From: Cellulosimicrobium marinum
GTDB lineage: Bacteria; Actinomycetota; Actinomycetes; Actinomycetales; Cellulomonadaceae
Length of the DNA: 64,000 nt
Assembly (NCBI RefSeq): GCF_020551945.1
Contig: NZ_JAJBZH010000002.1
Coordinates: 620,001-684,000, forward strand
Direction: 5' to 3'
Shown: positions 44,304-52,664 of the stretch, one piece after another
Position numbering within the stretch: the first letter of the stretch is position 1
Layout of the letters: each line of letters begins with the position of its first letter
Notes under the pieces: model-generated
What the model was told of the DNA's origin: nothing
The model's database searches: none
Seen by the model: the letters and a program-made list of their open reading frames with translations, nothing else
Translations under genes and position numbers: made by a program

Positions 44304-45228
44304 TCCGGCCCAGCCAGTCGAGCAGGAGGTCCGTGACCTCGTCGGGCGCCTCCTCGGGCAGGAAGTGCCCGGCGTCGGGCAGCACCTCGAAGCGGTAGTC
44401 GCTCGCCAGGGCCGCGCCGTCGGCGTCGGCGAGCGCACGTCGCAGCAGCCCGTCCCGACCCCCGTGCACCTGGAGGGCGGGCACGGTGACGGGCCGCCGG
44501 AGCGCGGAGAGGAACCGGCGCCCGTCGGGCCGCGGCGTGGAGCGCACGGCCCACCGCAGCGACTCCATGGCCGTGTGCGCGGCGAACGGGATCCGCATCA
44601 CGGTCCGGTAGGTGGCGGCGACGTCGTCGTCGAAGGGGGTGGCCGCGCCGTCGGTCAGCACCTGGTCGACGAGCCGCCCGGACAGCAGCGCGCGCTCCGG
44701 GAAGGTGGGCACCTGGAAGAAGGCGAGGTGGCGCCGTGCGACGGGGGTGAGGAGCTGCCGGGCGGACACGTGCATGCGCGCCGGGTGGGGTGCGGCGAGA
44801 GCGGCGACGCCCGCGGTCACGGCGGGCTGGAGCGCGGCCATCGCCCACGCGAGACTGCCGCCCGTCCCGTGCCCGACGACGACCGCGCGCCCGGCGCCGA
44901 GCGAGCGGATCACGCCGGCGATGTCGCGCGTGCGAGTGGGGGCGTCGTACCCGAGGGGCGGCTTGTCGGACGCGCCGACGCCGCGCACGTCGAGCGCGGC
45001 GACGCGGTATCCGGCCGCGGCGAGGGGCTCGACCTGGTGCCGCCACGCCCACCAGAACTGGGGGAACGAGTGGAGCAGGACCACGAGCGGGGGGCCGGGG
45101 TCGCGGACGCCGCGGTCGTGCGGGCCCGCGACCGCGACGTGGAAGCGTGCGCCGTTCGCCGGGACGAGCTCGTGGCGCCAGGGGCCGTCCGGCAGCGCGG
45201 ACGTGAAGTCGGAGGGGTCGGCCGTCAC
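44290..45228 (-). CDS. Alpha/beta-hydrolase fold protein with the nucleophile replaced by Gly
   Basis: A 312-aa protein of the epoxide hydrolase-like alpha/beta fold: oxyanion region [27 protein letters not shown], and the His region [16 protein letters not shown]. At the nucleophile elbow, where G-X-[SD]-X-G is expected, the sequence is [13 protein letters not shown], with Gly in the Ser/Asp position. It may be non-catalytic or use another residue. The GTG overlaps the glnR stop by 4 bp, so the two are coupled. No substrate can be named. Confidence 0.8.
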   Translation of the reverse strand: MTADPSDFTSALPDGPWRHELVPANGARFHVAVAGPHDRGVRDPGPPLVVLLHSFPQFWWAWRHQVEPLAAAGYRVAALDVRGVGASDKPPLGYDAPTRTRDIAGVIRSLGAGRAVVVGHGTGGSLAWAMAALQPAVTAGVAALAAPHPARMHVSARQLLTPVARRHLAFFQVPTFPERALLSGRLVDQVLTDGAATPFDDDVAATYRTVMRIPFAAHTAMESLRWAVRSTPRPDGRRFLSALRRPVTVPALQVHGGRDGLLRRALADADGAALASDYRFEVLPDAGHFLPEEAPDEVTDLLLDWLGRISSS

Positions 45229-45989
45229 CCGGTCGAACCTACCGGGGCGTCGGCGGTCCCGTCCCCACCGGCGCGGTCCGTGCGCTCCGCGGCGGCGTCG
45301 GGCGCGGGCCGGCGGTCCTTGGGCGGGTCGAACCGGTACCCGACGTTGCGCACCGTCCCGATGAGCTGCTCGTGCTCGGGGCCGAGCTTGGCACGCAGGC
45401 GACGCACGTGGACGTCGACCGTGCGCGTGCCGCCGTAGTAGTCGTACCCCCACACCTCCTGGAGGAGCTGGGCGCGGGTGAACACGCGACCGGGGTGCTG
45501 CACGAGGTACTTGAGGAGCTCGAACTCCTTGTAGGTGAGGTCGATGGGCCGACCGCGCAGGCGCGCGGTGTAGCCGCTCGCGTCGATCGCGAGCTCGCCC
45601 GCGGAGATCTCCTGGGGGGCGTCGTCGGAGGGGCCCTTCGCGGACCGCTCGACGACGAGGCGCAGGCGGGCCTCGACCTCCGCCGGGGTCGCGTTCTCGA
45701 GGAGTAGCTCGTCGGCGCCCCACTCGGCCGTCACCACGGTGAGCCCGCCCTCGGTGAGGACGAGCACGAGCGGCACGGACAGCCCGGTCGCGTGGAGGAG
45801 GCGGCAGGTCGTGCGGGCGGCGACGAGGTCGCGTCGCGCGTCGAGCAGCACGACGTCGGAGTCGGGCGCGTCGACCAGCGCGGACGGTTCCATGGGCAGG
45901 ACCCGGATGCGGTGGGACAGCAGCCCGAGCGCCGGAAGGACCTCGACGGAACCCCCGGTCGCGGGGGTGAGGATCAGCAGGTCGGCCAC
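45225..45989 (-). CDS. glnR: Nitrogen regulator GlnR (orphan OmpR-type response regulator)
   Basis: A 254-aa regulator. The receiver part [42 protein letters not shown] and [21 protein letters not shown] are GlnR hallmarks; the single conserved Asp in LLDARRDL keeps the fold, while GlnR is not phosphorylated by a cognate kinase. The C-terminal winged helix ([54 protein letters not shown]) binds nitrogen genes. The C-terminal 25 residues are disordered. A strong AAGGAGG site precedes the GTG start. Confidence 0.88.
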   Translation of the reverse strand: MADLLILTPATGGSVEVLPALGLLSHRIRVLPMEPSALVDAPDSDVVLLDARRDLVAARTTCRLLHATGLSVPLVLVLTEGGLTVVTAEWGADELLLENATPAEVEARLRLVVERSAKGPSDDAPQEISAGELAIDASGYTARLRGRPIDLTYKEFELLKYLVQHPGRVFTRAQLLQEVWGYDYYGGTRTVDVHVRRLRAKLGPEHEQLIGTVRNVGYRFDPPKDRRPAPDAAAERTDRAGGDGTADAPVGSTG

Positions 45990-46267
45990 TCGGGCACCTC
46001 CTTCCGCGGCACGGGCGCGCGGTGCGCCCGGCGGTGTCGTCTGTCCCGGTCGTGCGACTCCCGTGCCGCGCGGACGCGGCCCGTCCGGCGGCGGTTCGTC
46101 CTCGGCCCGTGGAGGGCCACCGTATCGCGCGACGGCGTGTCCTACGGTGTCGTCTCACCGTCGTGGCGCCCTCGGCTGCGGTCGCACGGCCGCCGTCTGC
46201 CACACTCTGAGGCGTGCTGGACGACTCGCCGACCCCGTCGACCCCCCGAGCGGGGTGCTGACCGCCC
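45990..46267. other. Divergent intergenic region between glnR and a membrane-protein gene
   Basis: 278 bp with two possible promoters, TATCGC near 46112 and TACGGT near 46143, and no gene supported. A 15-codon frame (46214-46261) ends just before the next start, but nothing supports it. Confidence 0.4.
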
Positions 46268-47002
46268 GTGGACCTCTCGACCCGTTCCGTCGTCACGGCG
46301 TGCCTCGCGGCAGGTGTCGCCGTCGCCGCGTTCTTCGGTCCGCTGCCGCTCGCGGCGGCGTCCGCGGCGCTGGCGCTGATCGTCGCGATCGGCTGGCCGC
46401 GCCTGCTCGACATCCCCGTCCACGGCGGGACGCGCATCGTCATCGGCCTCGCGGGCGTGGGCGCGGTGGCGGCGACCGCGGCGACCCGAGGCGAGCCGGC
46501 GCTGCGGCACCTGCCGGTCGTCCTCGCCCTGGCCGTGGTGCTCGCGTTCGTCGCCGAGCTGCTGCGCCGCGACGGGCGGCCCCGGCTCACGGAGTCGCTC
46601 ATCGGGACGGTGAGCGGGATCGTCGTCGCGACGTCCTGCGCGGGCTGGATCGCGACGGGACGCACCGACGCGGGGGCGTCGCTCGTCGTGACGTGCGCGG
46701 TCGCGCTGGCTGTGGCGTCCGCCGTGTCGGCGCTGCCGTTCGCCGGATGGGTGAACGCGGGCCTCACGCTGGGCCTGGCCGTGGCGGCCGGTGGCGCCGT
46801 CGGGTACGTCATGCCGGACCTGGACGTGGTGAGCGGGGTGTGGTCGGGCGTCGTCGCGGGCCTGCTCGTCGCGTCGCTCCACGGCCTGTTCGACCGCCTC
46901 CCCGAGCTGCGCGGCCGTCTCGGCGCGTTCTCGGCGACCGCGCTGCCCGTCGCCGTGGGCGGCACCCTGATCTTCGTCGTGGGCCGGGTGATCGTCGGGT
47001 GA
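46268..47002 (+). CDS. Hypothetical multi-pass membrane protein
   Basis: A 244-aa protein with about seven hydrophobic helices and very few charged residues, almost all Arg or Asp in short loops. No catalytic or transport motif is recognised, and I cannot assign a family. It starts GTG and overlaps the thioredoxin-like gene by 4 bp (GTGA), followed by DUF4395, so it heads a coupled three-gene unit probably concerned with membrane thiol or sulfur handling. Confidence 0.65.
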   Translation: MDLSTRSVVTACLAAGVAVAAFFGPLPLAAASAALALIVAIGWPRLLDIPVHGGTRIVIGLAGVGAVAATAATRGEPALRHLPVVLALAVVLAFVAELLRRDGRPRLTESLIGTVSGIVVATSCAGWIATGRTDAGASLVVTCAVALAVASAVSALPFAGWVNAGLTLGLAVAAGGAVGYVMPDLDVVSGVWSGVVAGLLVASLHGLFDRLPELRGRLGAFSATALPVAVGGTLIFVVGRVIVG

Positions 47003-47490
47003 GCGGCGGTGCCGCGCCGGTCCTCGTGCTCGCCGCCGTCCTCGCACTCGCCGTCGCCCTGGGGGCCTGGTGGCGCCGGCGGCAGGGCGTCGTGCGTCCG
47101 GCTGCCCGACGGCGCCCGGCCGCCTCCCCGGCGCACGGAGCCCCCGGGGGAGCGGGCGTGGACTGGGCCGCGCACGGCGTGCGCCTCGGGCCGCACCGGA
47201 CGTTCGTCCAGCTCTCCGCCGCGGTCTGCGCGCCCTGCCGGTCCACCGCCCGGGTGCTGGGGGACGTCGCGGCGCGGACGGACGGGGTCGTGCACCACGA
47301 GCTGGACGTCGACGACCACCTCGACCTCGTCCTCGACCTGGGAGTCCTGCGCACGCCGACCGTGCTCGTCCTCGACGGCGCGGGGCGCGAGACGGCCCGC
47401 GCGAGCGGGGCGATGACCCGCGCCCAGGCGCTCGACGCGCTCGCGGTGGGCGCCGTCGCCGCCGCCCGACCGATCGAGGAGCCGTCATGA
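46999..47490 (+). CDS. Membrane-anchored thioredoxin-like protein
   Basis: A 163-aa protein: a single N-terminal membrane helix (about 7-24, followed by RRRQ) and a thioredoxin-fold domain with the redox motif VCAPCRSTARVLGDVAA (CAPC) and the cis-Pro region LRTPTVLVLDGAGRE. It probably reduces or relays thiols at the cytoplasmic side of the membrane. It overlaps both neighbours by 4 bp. Thioredoxin-DUF4395 neighbours are common in actinobacteria. Confidence 0.85.
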   Translation: MSGGAAPVLVLAAVLALAVALGAWWRRRQGVVRPAARRRPAASPAHGAPGGAGVDWAAHGVRLGPHRTFVQLSAAVCAPCRSTARVLGDVAARTDGVVHHELDVDDHLDLVLDLGVLRTPTVLVLDGAGRETARASGAMTRAQALDALAVGAVAAARPIEEPS

Positions 47491-47957
47491 CCGTCCCCCG
47501 CCCCGCACACCCGGTCGCGCCCGTGCCGTCGCCGGGCATCGACCCGCGCGGTCCGCGGTTCGGCGCTGCTCTCACCGCGGTCCTGCTCGCGGTGACGATC
47601 CTGCTCTGGACGTCGACGGCGGGCCTCGTCCTCCTCGCGGTCGTGGCGGTGGGTTTCGCGCTCGGCACCGTGGGCGGTGCGGAGCGGACGTGGCAGGCCG
47701 CGGTGTACCGCGCCGTCGTGCTGCCGCGGATCGGGCCGACGGACGAGCGCGAGGACCCCGCGCCGCCCCGCTTCGCCCAGCTCGTGGGTCTCGTGATCAC
47801 GGGGACCGGCGTGGTGCTGGGGCTCGTGGGGGCGACGGTGGCCGTGCCGGTGACCGCGGCCGTCGCGCTCGTCGCGGCCGTCCTCAACGCCGCGTTCGGC
47901 CTGTGCCTGGGCTGCGAGGCGTACCTCCTGCTGCGCCGGGTGCGCGCCGCTCAGTAG
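47487..47957 (+). CDS. DUF4395 membrane protein
   Basis: A 156-aa protein with about four hydrophobic helices and the DUF4395 features DPRGPRFGAALTAVLLA near the start and FGLCLGCEAYLLLRRV at the C-terminus. The last motif contains a CLGC pair, a possible redox site for the adjacent thioredoxin. Such proteins are predicted electron- or sulfur-transfer membrane partners. ATG overlaps the previous stop. Confidence 0.85.
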   Translation: MTVPRPAHPVAPVPSPGIDPRGPRFGAALTAVLLAVTILLWTSTAGLVLLAVVAVGFALGTVGGAERTWQAAVYRAVVLPRIGPTDEREDPAPPRFAQLVGLVITGTGVVLGLVGATVAVPVTAAVALVAAVLNAAFGLCLGCEAYLLLRRVRAAQ

Positions 47958-48328
47958 ACGAGGGCCTGCGCACCCTCGCGCAGCGCCTCCTCGACGAACA
48001 CGGCCGCCCCGGCGACCCGGGTGCCCGGCAGGACGTCGTCGGCGGTGATCCCCCGACGCGCCGCGCACTGGGTGCAGACGGTGAGCGTGCCCGCGGCGAG
48101 GACCGCCTCGAGCAGGTCGGGCAGGGGCGCGGCGTGCTCCAGCTCTAGCTCGGCGGCGCGGCCGGGCAGAGCGAACCACGCGGCCTCCCCGGTGAGCCAC
48201 ACGCTCACCTCGACGCCCGCGGCGAGCGCCGCGGCGGCGACGGTGAACGCCTGGTTGGCGGCCTCGGGGCGGTCGAGCCCCGACGTCGCCTTGACGACGA
48301 GCGAGCGGGTGGCGGCGGGAGTGGTCAC
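47951..48328 (-). CDS. DsrE-family sulfur-relay-like protein
   Basis: A 125-aa DsrE/DsrF/TusD-type protein: SLVVKATSGLDRPEAANQAFTVAAAALAAGVEVSVWLTGEAAWFALPG and a conserved Cys pair TVCTQCAARRGI (about 84-95) that could carry persulfide. It is convergent with DUF4395, overlapping by 7 bp. With the thioredoxin and DUF4395 genes it suggests a small sulfur-relay or thiol-redox module. Confidence 0.85.
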   Translation of the reverse strand: MTTPAATRSLVVKATSGLDRPEAANQAFTVAAAALAAGVEVSVWLTGEAAWFALPGRAAELELEHAAPLPDLLEAVLAAGTLTVCTQCAARRGITADDVLPGTRVAGAAVFVEEALREGAQALVY

Positions 48329-48372
48329 GGCGCCGAGCGTAGCCCCACGGGTCGGCCGGTAGGATCGGCCCC

Positions 48373-48486
48373 ATGAGCCCGCACACCCTCGAGCTGATCT
48401 TCCTCGGCCTCCTCATCGCGGCGACGATCACCATCACGTGGTTCGCCGGGTACGTCGTCTACAAGCTGTACAAGGGTCAGCGCTGA
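48373..48486 (+). CDS. 37-residue membrane miniprotein
   Basis: Starts MSPHTLELIFLGLLIAATI and ends with WFAGYVVYKLYKGQR: one transmembrane helix and a short basic tail. Its TAGGAT hexamer at 48360-48365 ends 7 nt before the ATG, consistent with leaderless expression, and it ends 2 nt before the next start codon. Small size and position suggest a conserved membrane subunit or a regulator; no family is recognised. Confidence 0.65.
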   Translation: MSPHTLELIFLGLLIAATITITWFAGYVVYKLYKGQR

Positions 48487-48488
48487 CC

Positions 48489-49085
48489 ATGGCGTTCGAG
48501 TTCCCCGAGGGCCTGGCGCCCGAGGTGTACCCGCTGGCCTGGCTCGTCGGATCCTGGCGCGGCGAGGGCGTCGTCAAGTACCCGGGCGTCGACGAGACGC
48601 CGTTCGTGCAGGACGTCGTGTTCGACCACGACGGCGGCCCGTACCTGCGGTACGAGTCCACCCTGCGCGTGCTGGAGGCGGAGGTCCCCGCCACGGTCCC
48701 CGACGAGGGGGAGTGGCCCGAGCGGGCGCCCGACGCGCTCGACGCGGCCGCCCAGGACGGGACGGTCTGGTCCACCGAGACCGGCTACTGGCGCGTCTCG
48801 ACCGACCGTCCCGAGGGCCTGGGCGACGACAAGCACCCGCTGGAGGTGCTGCTCGCCGACCCGTCCGGGCGCGTCTCGGTGTACCTCGGAGCGGTCGGCA
48901 ACGGCCGGGTCGACCTCGCGAGCGACCTCATCGCCCGCACGGGGACGGCCGCGGAGATCAGCGCGTCCAAGCGTCTCTTCGGCCTCGTCGAGGGCAAGCT
49001 GCTGTGGGTGTGGGAATTGGCGGCCTTCGGCGAGCCGTTGCAGTCGTACGCGTCCGCGAAGCTGAGCCGCCGCCCGGCGGGCTGA
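48489..49085 (+). CDS. FABP/nitrobindin-like (DUF1794) protein
   Basis: A 198-aa beta-barrel protein of the FABP-like/THAP4-nitrobindin group. The hallmark WLVGSWRGEGVVKYPG is near residue 18, and VLLADPSGRVSVYLGAVGNGRVDLASDLIART lies in the core. In haem-binding nitrobindins the C-terminal strand carries a His that ligates iron; here the equivalent stretch reads LQSYASAKLSRR, so the ligand may be missing. The gene follows the miniprotein directly and precedes ygfZ, the usual neighbour. Confidence 0.82.
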   Translation: MAFEFPEGLAPEVYPLAWLVGSWRGEGVVKYPGVDETPFVQDVVFDHDGGPYLRYESTLRVLEAEVPATVPDEGEWPERAPDALDAAAQDGTVWSTETGYWRVSTDRPEGLGDDKHPLEVLLADPSGRVSVYLGAVGNGRVDLASDLIARTGTAAEISASKRLFGLVEGKLLWVWELAAFGEPLQSYASAKLSRRPAG

Positions 49086-49128
49086 CCGCGGCCGCGCCCG
49101 GACGGGCGACGACGGAGGAGGACCCCCA

Positions 49129-50271
49129 GTGACGACCGGATACACCAGCCCCCTGCTGCAGCGGCACGGCGCCGTCGCCGCCACCGGCCCCGACGAGGGC
49201 GTGGCGTGGCACTACGGCGACCCCACGGGGGAGCAGCGCGCGCTGCAGACCGGGGGTGCCGTCGTCGACCAGTCGCACCTGGGCGTGGTGCGCGTGAGCG
49301 GTCCGGACCGCCTGGGCTGGTTGCACTCGATCACGTCCCAGGACGTGCAGGGCCTCGCGCCGCGCACGTCCACGGAGCTGCTCGTGCTGTCCCCGCAGGG
49401 CCACGTCGAGCACGCGGCGGCCGTCGTGGACGACGGCGAGGCGACGTGGCTCGTCACCGAGCGGTCCCACACCGCGGACCTCGCGGCGTGGCTCGACCGC
49501 ATGAAGTTCATGCTGCGCGTGGACATCGCCGACGTCACGGACGAGTACGCGGCGCTCGGGGAGCCCGTCGACGCGGAGGGCGCCGAGGGCGAGCCGGTGA
49601 CGTGGCGCGACCCGTGGCCGCGCGTGACCGGCGGCGGCACGCGGTACGGCCCCCCGGAGGAGGACCACCCCGGCCGTGAGCGGCCGTGGCGCCTCGTGCT
49701 CGTGCCCCGGGCCGACCTGGCCGACGCCGTCGCCGCGCGCGAGGCCGCCGGCTGGCGCCTCGTGGGAACGTGGGCGAGCGAGGCTCTGCGCGTCGAGGCG
49801 TGGCGCCCCCGCCTCGCCACCGAGGCCGACCACCGCGCGATCCCGCACGAGACCGACTGGCTGCGCACCGCCGTGCACCTGCACAAGGGCTGCTACCGCG
49901 GGCAGGAGACGATCGCGCGCGTCCACAACCTCGGTCGCCCGCCGCGGCGGGTCGTCATGCTGCACCTCGACGGCTCCGGGCACCTGCTCCCCGTCGCCGG
50001 GGCGGAGGTGACGCTCGACGGGCGCGCCGTCGGCACCGTGACGACCGTCGCCCGCCACCACGAGCTCGGGCCGGTCGCGCTCGCCGTCGTCAAGCGCAGC
50101 GTCCCCGAGGACGCCGTGCTGATGGTCGACTGCGACGGCGGGGCCGTCACCGCCGGGCAGGAGGTCGTCGTGCCGGGCGAGGGCGTCTCGGTGGACCGGC
50201 CTGCCGCCCGCGGACCCGTCGCGCGGGGGATCACGCCGCGGGGTGAGGCCGCGCCGTCGAGCATGCTGTGA
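49129..50271 (+). CDS. ygfZ: Folate-binding YgfZ/GcvT-like protein
   Basis: A 380-aa tetrahydrofolate-dependent factor for iron-sulfur cluster enzymes. The diagnostic YgfZ motif KGCYRGQE is present (about residue 253), with the GcvT-like fold (LGVVRVSGPDRLGWLHSITSQDVQGL) and a C-terminal barrel. A GGAGGAGG site lies before the GTG start. It overlaps the FUSC gene by 4 bp (GTGA). Confidence 0.93.
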   Translation: MTTGYTSPLLQRHGAVAATGPDEGVAWHYGDPTGEQRALQTGGAVVDQSHLGVVRVSGPDRLGWLHSITSQDVQGLAPRTSTELLVLSPQGHVEHAAAVVDDGEATWLVTERSHTADLAAWLDRMKFMLRVDIADVTDEYAALGEPVDAEGAEGEPVTWRDPWPRVTGGGTRYGPPEEDHPGRERPWRLVLVPRADLADAVAAREAAGWRLVGTWASEALRVEAWRPRLATEADHRAIPHETDWLRTAVHLHKGCYRGQETIARVHNLGRPPRRVVMLHLDGSGHLLPVAGAEVTLDGRAVGTVTTVARHHELGPVALAVVKRSVPEDAVLMVDCDGGAVTAGQEVVVPGEGVSVDRPAARGPVARGITPRGEAAPSSML

Positions 50272-51401
50272 CCGACGCCGGCGACCGGCCGGGTGCCGCG
50301 GACCTCGCGCGCACCGCCTGGCGGCGCCGGGTCCTGCGGGCGCGCCTGCGCCAGGGGGCCTCCCGCGTGCGCGTCGCGTTCTGGCCGATCCTCCAGGCGT
50401 CGGCCGCCGCCGGGCTGGCGTACGGCGTCGCACGGTACGGGCTCGGCCACCCCACCCCGTTCTTCGCCCCGGTCGCCGCGTGGATCTGCCTGGGGTTCAG
50501 CCAGGACCGCCAGCTGCGGCGCGTCGTCGAGGTGGCGGTGGGCGTCGCGATCGGCGTCGGCCTGGGCGACCTCGTGGTGCACGTCATCGGCTCGGGCTGG
50601 TGGCAGGTCGCGGTGGTCCTCGCGGCGTCGGCGCTCGCGGCGCGGTTCATCGACCGGGGCGCGATGCTCACCACGCAGGCGGGGGTCCAGGCCATCGTCA
50701 TCGTCGGGCTCCCGGCGGCGCAGGCGGGCGGGCCGCTCGGCCGGTGGACCGACGCGCTGGTGGGCGGTGCCGTCGCGCTCTTGGCCGCGGCGCTCACGCC
50801 CGGCGACCCGCGCCGCCGGCCCCGGCACCTCGGGGCCGAGGCGACGACCGAGCTGGCCCGGACGCTGGAGATCCTGTCCCGCGGCCTGCGGGCCCGCGAC
50901 CGCGGGGACCTCGACGCGGCGCTCGTCACGGGGCGGGCGTCGGAGGGCGCGATCGAGGAGTGGAAGGCCGCGGCGTCGTCCGCGCGCGAGCTCGCCCGGG
51001 TGTCCGCGACGGGTCGGCGCCACCGGGACGAGCTCGGTGCGATGGAACGCCAGGCGGTGCTGCTGGACCGGGCGATGCGCAGCGTGCGGGTGCTGGCCCG
51101 GCGCGCCGGGCCCGTCGCGGGCGGTCACGAGGAACGGGACCTGGACCCCGTCGCGGACCTCGTCGGCCACTTCGGGGCGGGGACGCGCGTGCTCGCCGAG
51201 GCGATCGCGGCGGGCCGCGACCCGGCCGTCGCGCGCGAGCTGCTCGTCGAGGTGGCCCGGGGCGCCGACCCGCACGTCGTGGGGTCGGGCGACTGGCAGG
51301 TGCAGTCCCTCGTCATGCTGCTGCGGTCGCCCCTCGTCGACGCGCTGGAGGCGGCCGGCGCGACCCCCGAGGAGGCGCGGGACGCCCTGCCCGGCCTGTG
51401 A
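50268..51401 (+). CDS. FUSC-family (aromatic acid exporter-like) membrane protein
   Basis: A 377-aa protein: an Arg-rich N-terminus, about six membrane helices (PILQASAAAGLAYGVARYGLGHPTPFFAPVAAWICLGFS to about residue 180), and a soluble helical C-terminal half (about 190-375). This layout matches FUSC/ArAE proteins such as YgaE, which export small aromatic or carboxylic compounds. It is coupled to ygfZ by a 4-bp overlap. Confidence 0.82.
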   Translation: MTDAGDRPGAADLARTAWRRRVLRARLRQGASRVRVAFWPILQASAAAGLAYGVARYGLGHPTPFFAPVAAWICLGFSQDRQLRRVVEVAVGVAIGVGLGDLVVHVIGSGWWQVAVVLAASALAARFIDRGAMLTTQAGVQAIVIVGLPAAQAGGPLGRWTDALVGGAVALLAAALTPGDPRRRPRHLGAEATTELARTLEILSRGLRARDRGDLDAALVTGRASEGAIEEWKAAASSARELARVSATGRRHRDELGAMERQAVLLDRAMRSVRVLARRAGPVAGGHEERDLDPVADLVGHFGAGTRVLAEAIAAGRDPAVARELLVEVARGADPHVVGSGDWQVQSLVMLLRSPLVDALEAAGATPEEARDALPGL

Positions 51402-51483
51402 GCCCGGACCGGGCCTGCGCGCTCCGGTTCACGGCCCCGGTTCAGCCTGCGCGGTGCCGCCCCCGGCCGGGTACGGTCGGGGG

Positions 51484-51786
51484 ATGGAGGTCCCCGTCAG
51501 CGCGTTCCGCGCCGAGCTGAAGTCGTGGATCGAGCGGGCGCGGGCGGGGGAGGACGTCGTCGTGACGGAGCGCGGCGTCCCCGTCGCCCGGCTCACCGGC
51601 GTCGCGACCGCGGACCTCGTCACCGAGCTGACGCGCGACGGCCTCCTCACGCCCCCGACGGCGGAGCGCCCCGCCCACGCGCTGCCCGTGCCCGACGCCG
51701 CCCCCGCGGCCCGCGCACCCGGCCCGCCCGTGCGGGGCACCCGCCCGTCCGGGGTCGCCGCCCTCGTGCGGCGCATCCGCCGCTGA
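51484..51786 (+). CDS. Phd/YefM-type antitoxin
   Basis: A 100-aa type II antitoxin. The N-terminal Phd fold, MEVPVSAFRAELKSWIERARAGEDVVVTERGVPVARLTGV, is the DNA-binding part; the Pro/Ala-rich C-terminus would cap the toxin. TACGGT (51472-51477) ends 7 nt before the ATG (leaderless). The PIN toxin gene follows after 7 nt. The first gene of the operon probably represses it. Confidence 0.88.
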   Translation: MEVPVSAFRAELKSWIERARAGEDVVVTERGVPVARLTGVATADLVTELTRDGLLTPPTAERPAHALPVPDAAPAARAPGPPVRGTRPSGVAALVRRIRR

Positions 51787-51793
51787 GGCGACC

Positions 51794-52240
51794 GTGGCCC
51801 TCGTCTACTTCGACGCGAGCGCCCTCGTGAAGCTCTGCGTCCCCGAGGCCGGGACCGACCTCGCCGGCCGGCTGTGGGACGGGGCCGACGTCGTCGTCAC
51901 GAGCCGGCTCACCGACACCGAGCTGCGGGCGGCCCTCGCTGCGGGCGAGCGCGCCGGCGTGCTCGGACCCGCCGCGCACGACGCCGCGCTGCGCCGGTGG
52001 CAGGTGCTGTGGCCCGCGCTGCACGTGGTCGAGGTGACCGGGGCGGTCGCCGCGCGAGCCTCTGCCCTGCTCGGCGGTTCGGCGTCGCCCGGGACGGGCG
52101 ACGGACTCGTCCTGCGCAGCAACGACGCCCTGCACGTGGCGAGCGCGCTCGCCGTCGCGCACGACGACACGCTCGTCGCGGCGTGGGACCCGTTCGTCGC
52201 CGCGGCCTCCCGGGGTCAGGGGCTGCGGGTCGTGCCGTAG
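51794..52240 (+). CDS. VapC-type PIN-domain toxin
   Basis: A 148-aa ribonuclease toxin. The acidic PIN residues are seen in VYFDASALVK (Asp near 7), SRLTDTELRAAL (Glu near 42) and SNDALHVASALAVAHDDTLVAAWD (Asp near 116 and 136). It is paired with the Phd-type antitoxin and would cleave tRNA or rRNA when free. The pair is an accessory insertion within a run of conserved genes. Confidence 0.9.
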   Translation: MALVYFDASALVKLCVPEAGTDLAGRLWDGADVVVTSRLTDTELRAALAAGERAGVLGPAAHDAALRRWQVLWPALHVVEVTGAVAARASALLGGSASPGTGDGLVLRSNDALHVASALAVAHDDTLVAAWDPFVAAASRGQGLRVVP

Positions 52241-52310
52241 GGCGTGACCTGCCGCGGACGGAGCGGCCGGGCGGGGGGGTGGCGTGGTGTCGCGCGGCCG
52301 GTGCAGAACG

Positions 52311-52316
52311 TAGGCT
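52311..52316 (+). promoter_or_regulatory. -10 element of the DUF2516-asparaginase-dtd operon
   Basis: TAGGCT ends exactly 7 nt before the GTG at 52323 with no ribosome site between, so the mRNA is probably leaderless. Confidence 0.5.
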
Positions 52317-52322
52317 CGGGAC

Positions 52323-52664
52323 GTGTTCGGAATCGTCGGGTCCCTCCAGTGGATCATCTTCCTGCTGCTCACCCTCGTGGTGTTCGGCGTCCAGCTCTTT
52401 GCCCTCGTGGACGCGCTGCGCCGTCCGGCGAGCGCGTTCACCGCGGAGGGCAAGCTGACCAAGCCGATCTGGCTCGCGATCCTCGGTGCGGCGGCCGTGC
52501 TCGGCTTCCTGTCCCTCCCGCTCGGCGGTCCGAACCTCGGGTTCCTCGGGCTCATCGCGGTGGTCGCGGCGATCGTCTACCTCGTGGACGTGCGCCCGCG
52601 CCTCCAGCCGTACGGCAACGGCCGCCGCGGCGGTTCGGGCGGCGGTCGCCCGTCCGGCTGGTGA
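52323..52664 (+). CDS. DUF2516 membrane protein
   Basis: A 113-aa protein with three hydrophobic helices, matching DUF2516: [49 protein letters not shown] and [15 protein letters not shown]. The family is actinobacterial and of unknown function. It overlaps the asparaginase start by 4 bp (GTGA). Confidence 0.88.
   Translation: MFGIVGSLQWIIFLLLTLVVFGVQLFALVDALRRPASAFTAEGKLTKPIWLAILGAAAVLGFLSLPLGGPNLGFLGLIAVVAAIVYLVDVRPRLQPYGNGRRGGSGGGRPSGW

Noticed and set aside
46214-46261. 15-codon frame before the membrane-protein gene
   Set aside because: No amino acid bias or terminator; the -10-like CACACT is weak.
44290-47319. Very long open frames antisense or upstream of real genes (for example about 1000 codons across glnR and its neighbours, and others opposite dnaX, ponA and the chitinases)
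   Set aside because: They follow from high GC at third positions; the real genes in the other frame have recognisable families, and the long frames translate to Arg/Pro/Ala-rich sequence with no motif.
51484-52240. A defence island around the toxin-antitoxin pair
   Set aside because: Neighbours are ygfZ, FUSC, DUF2516, asparaginase and dtd, all conserved chromosomal genes; no other defence gene is present.
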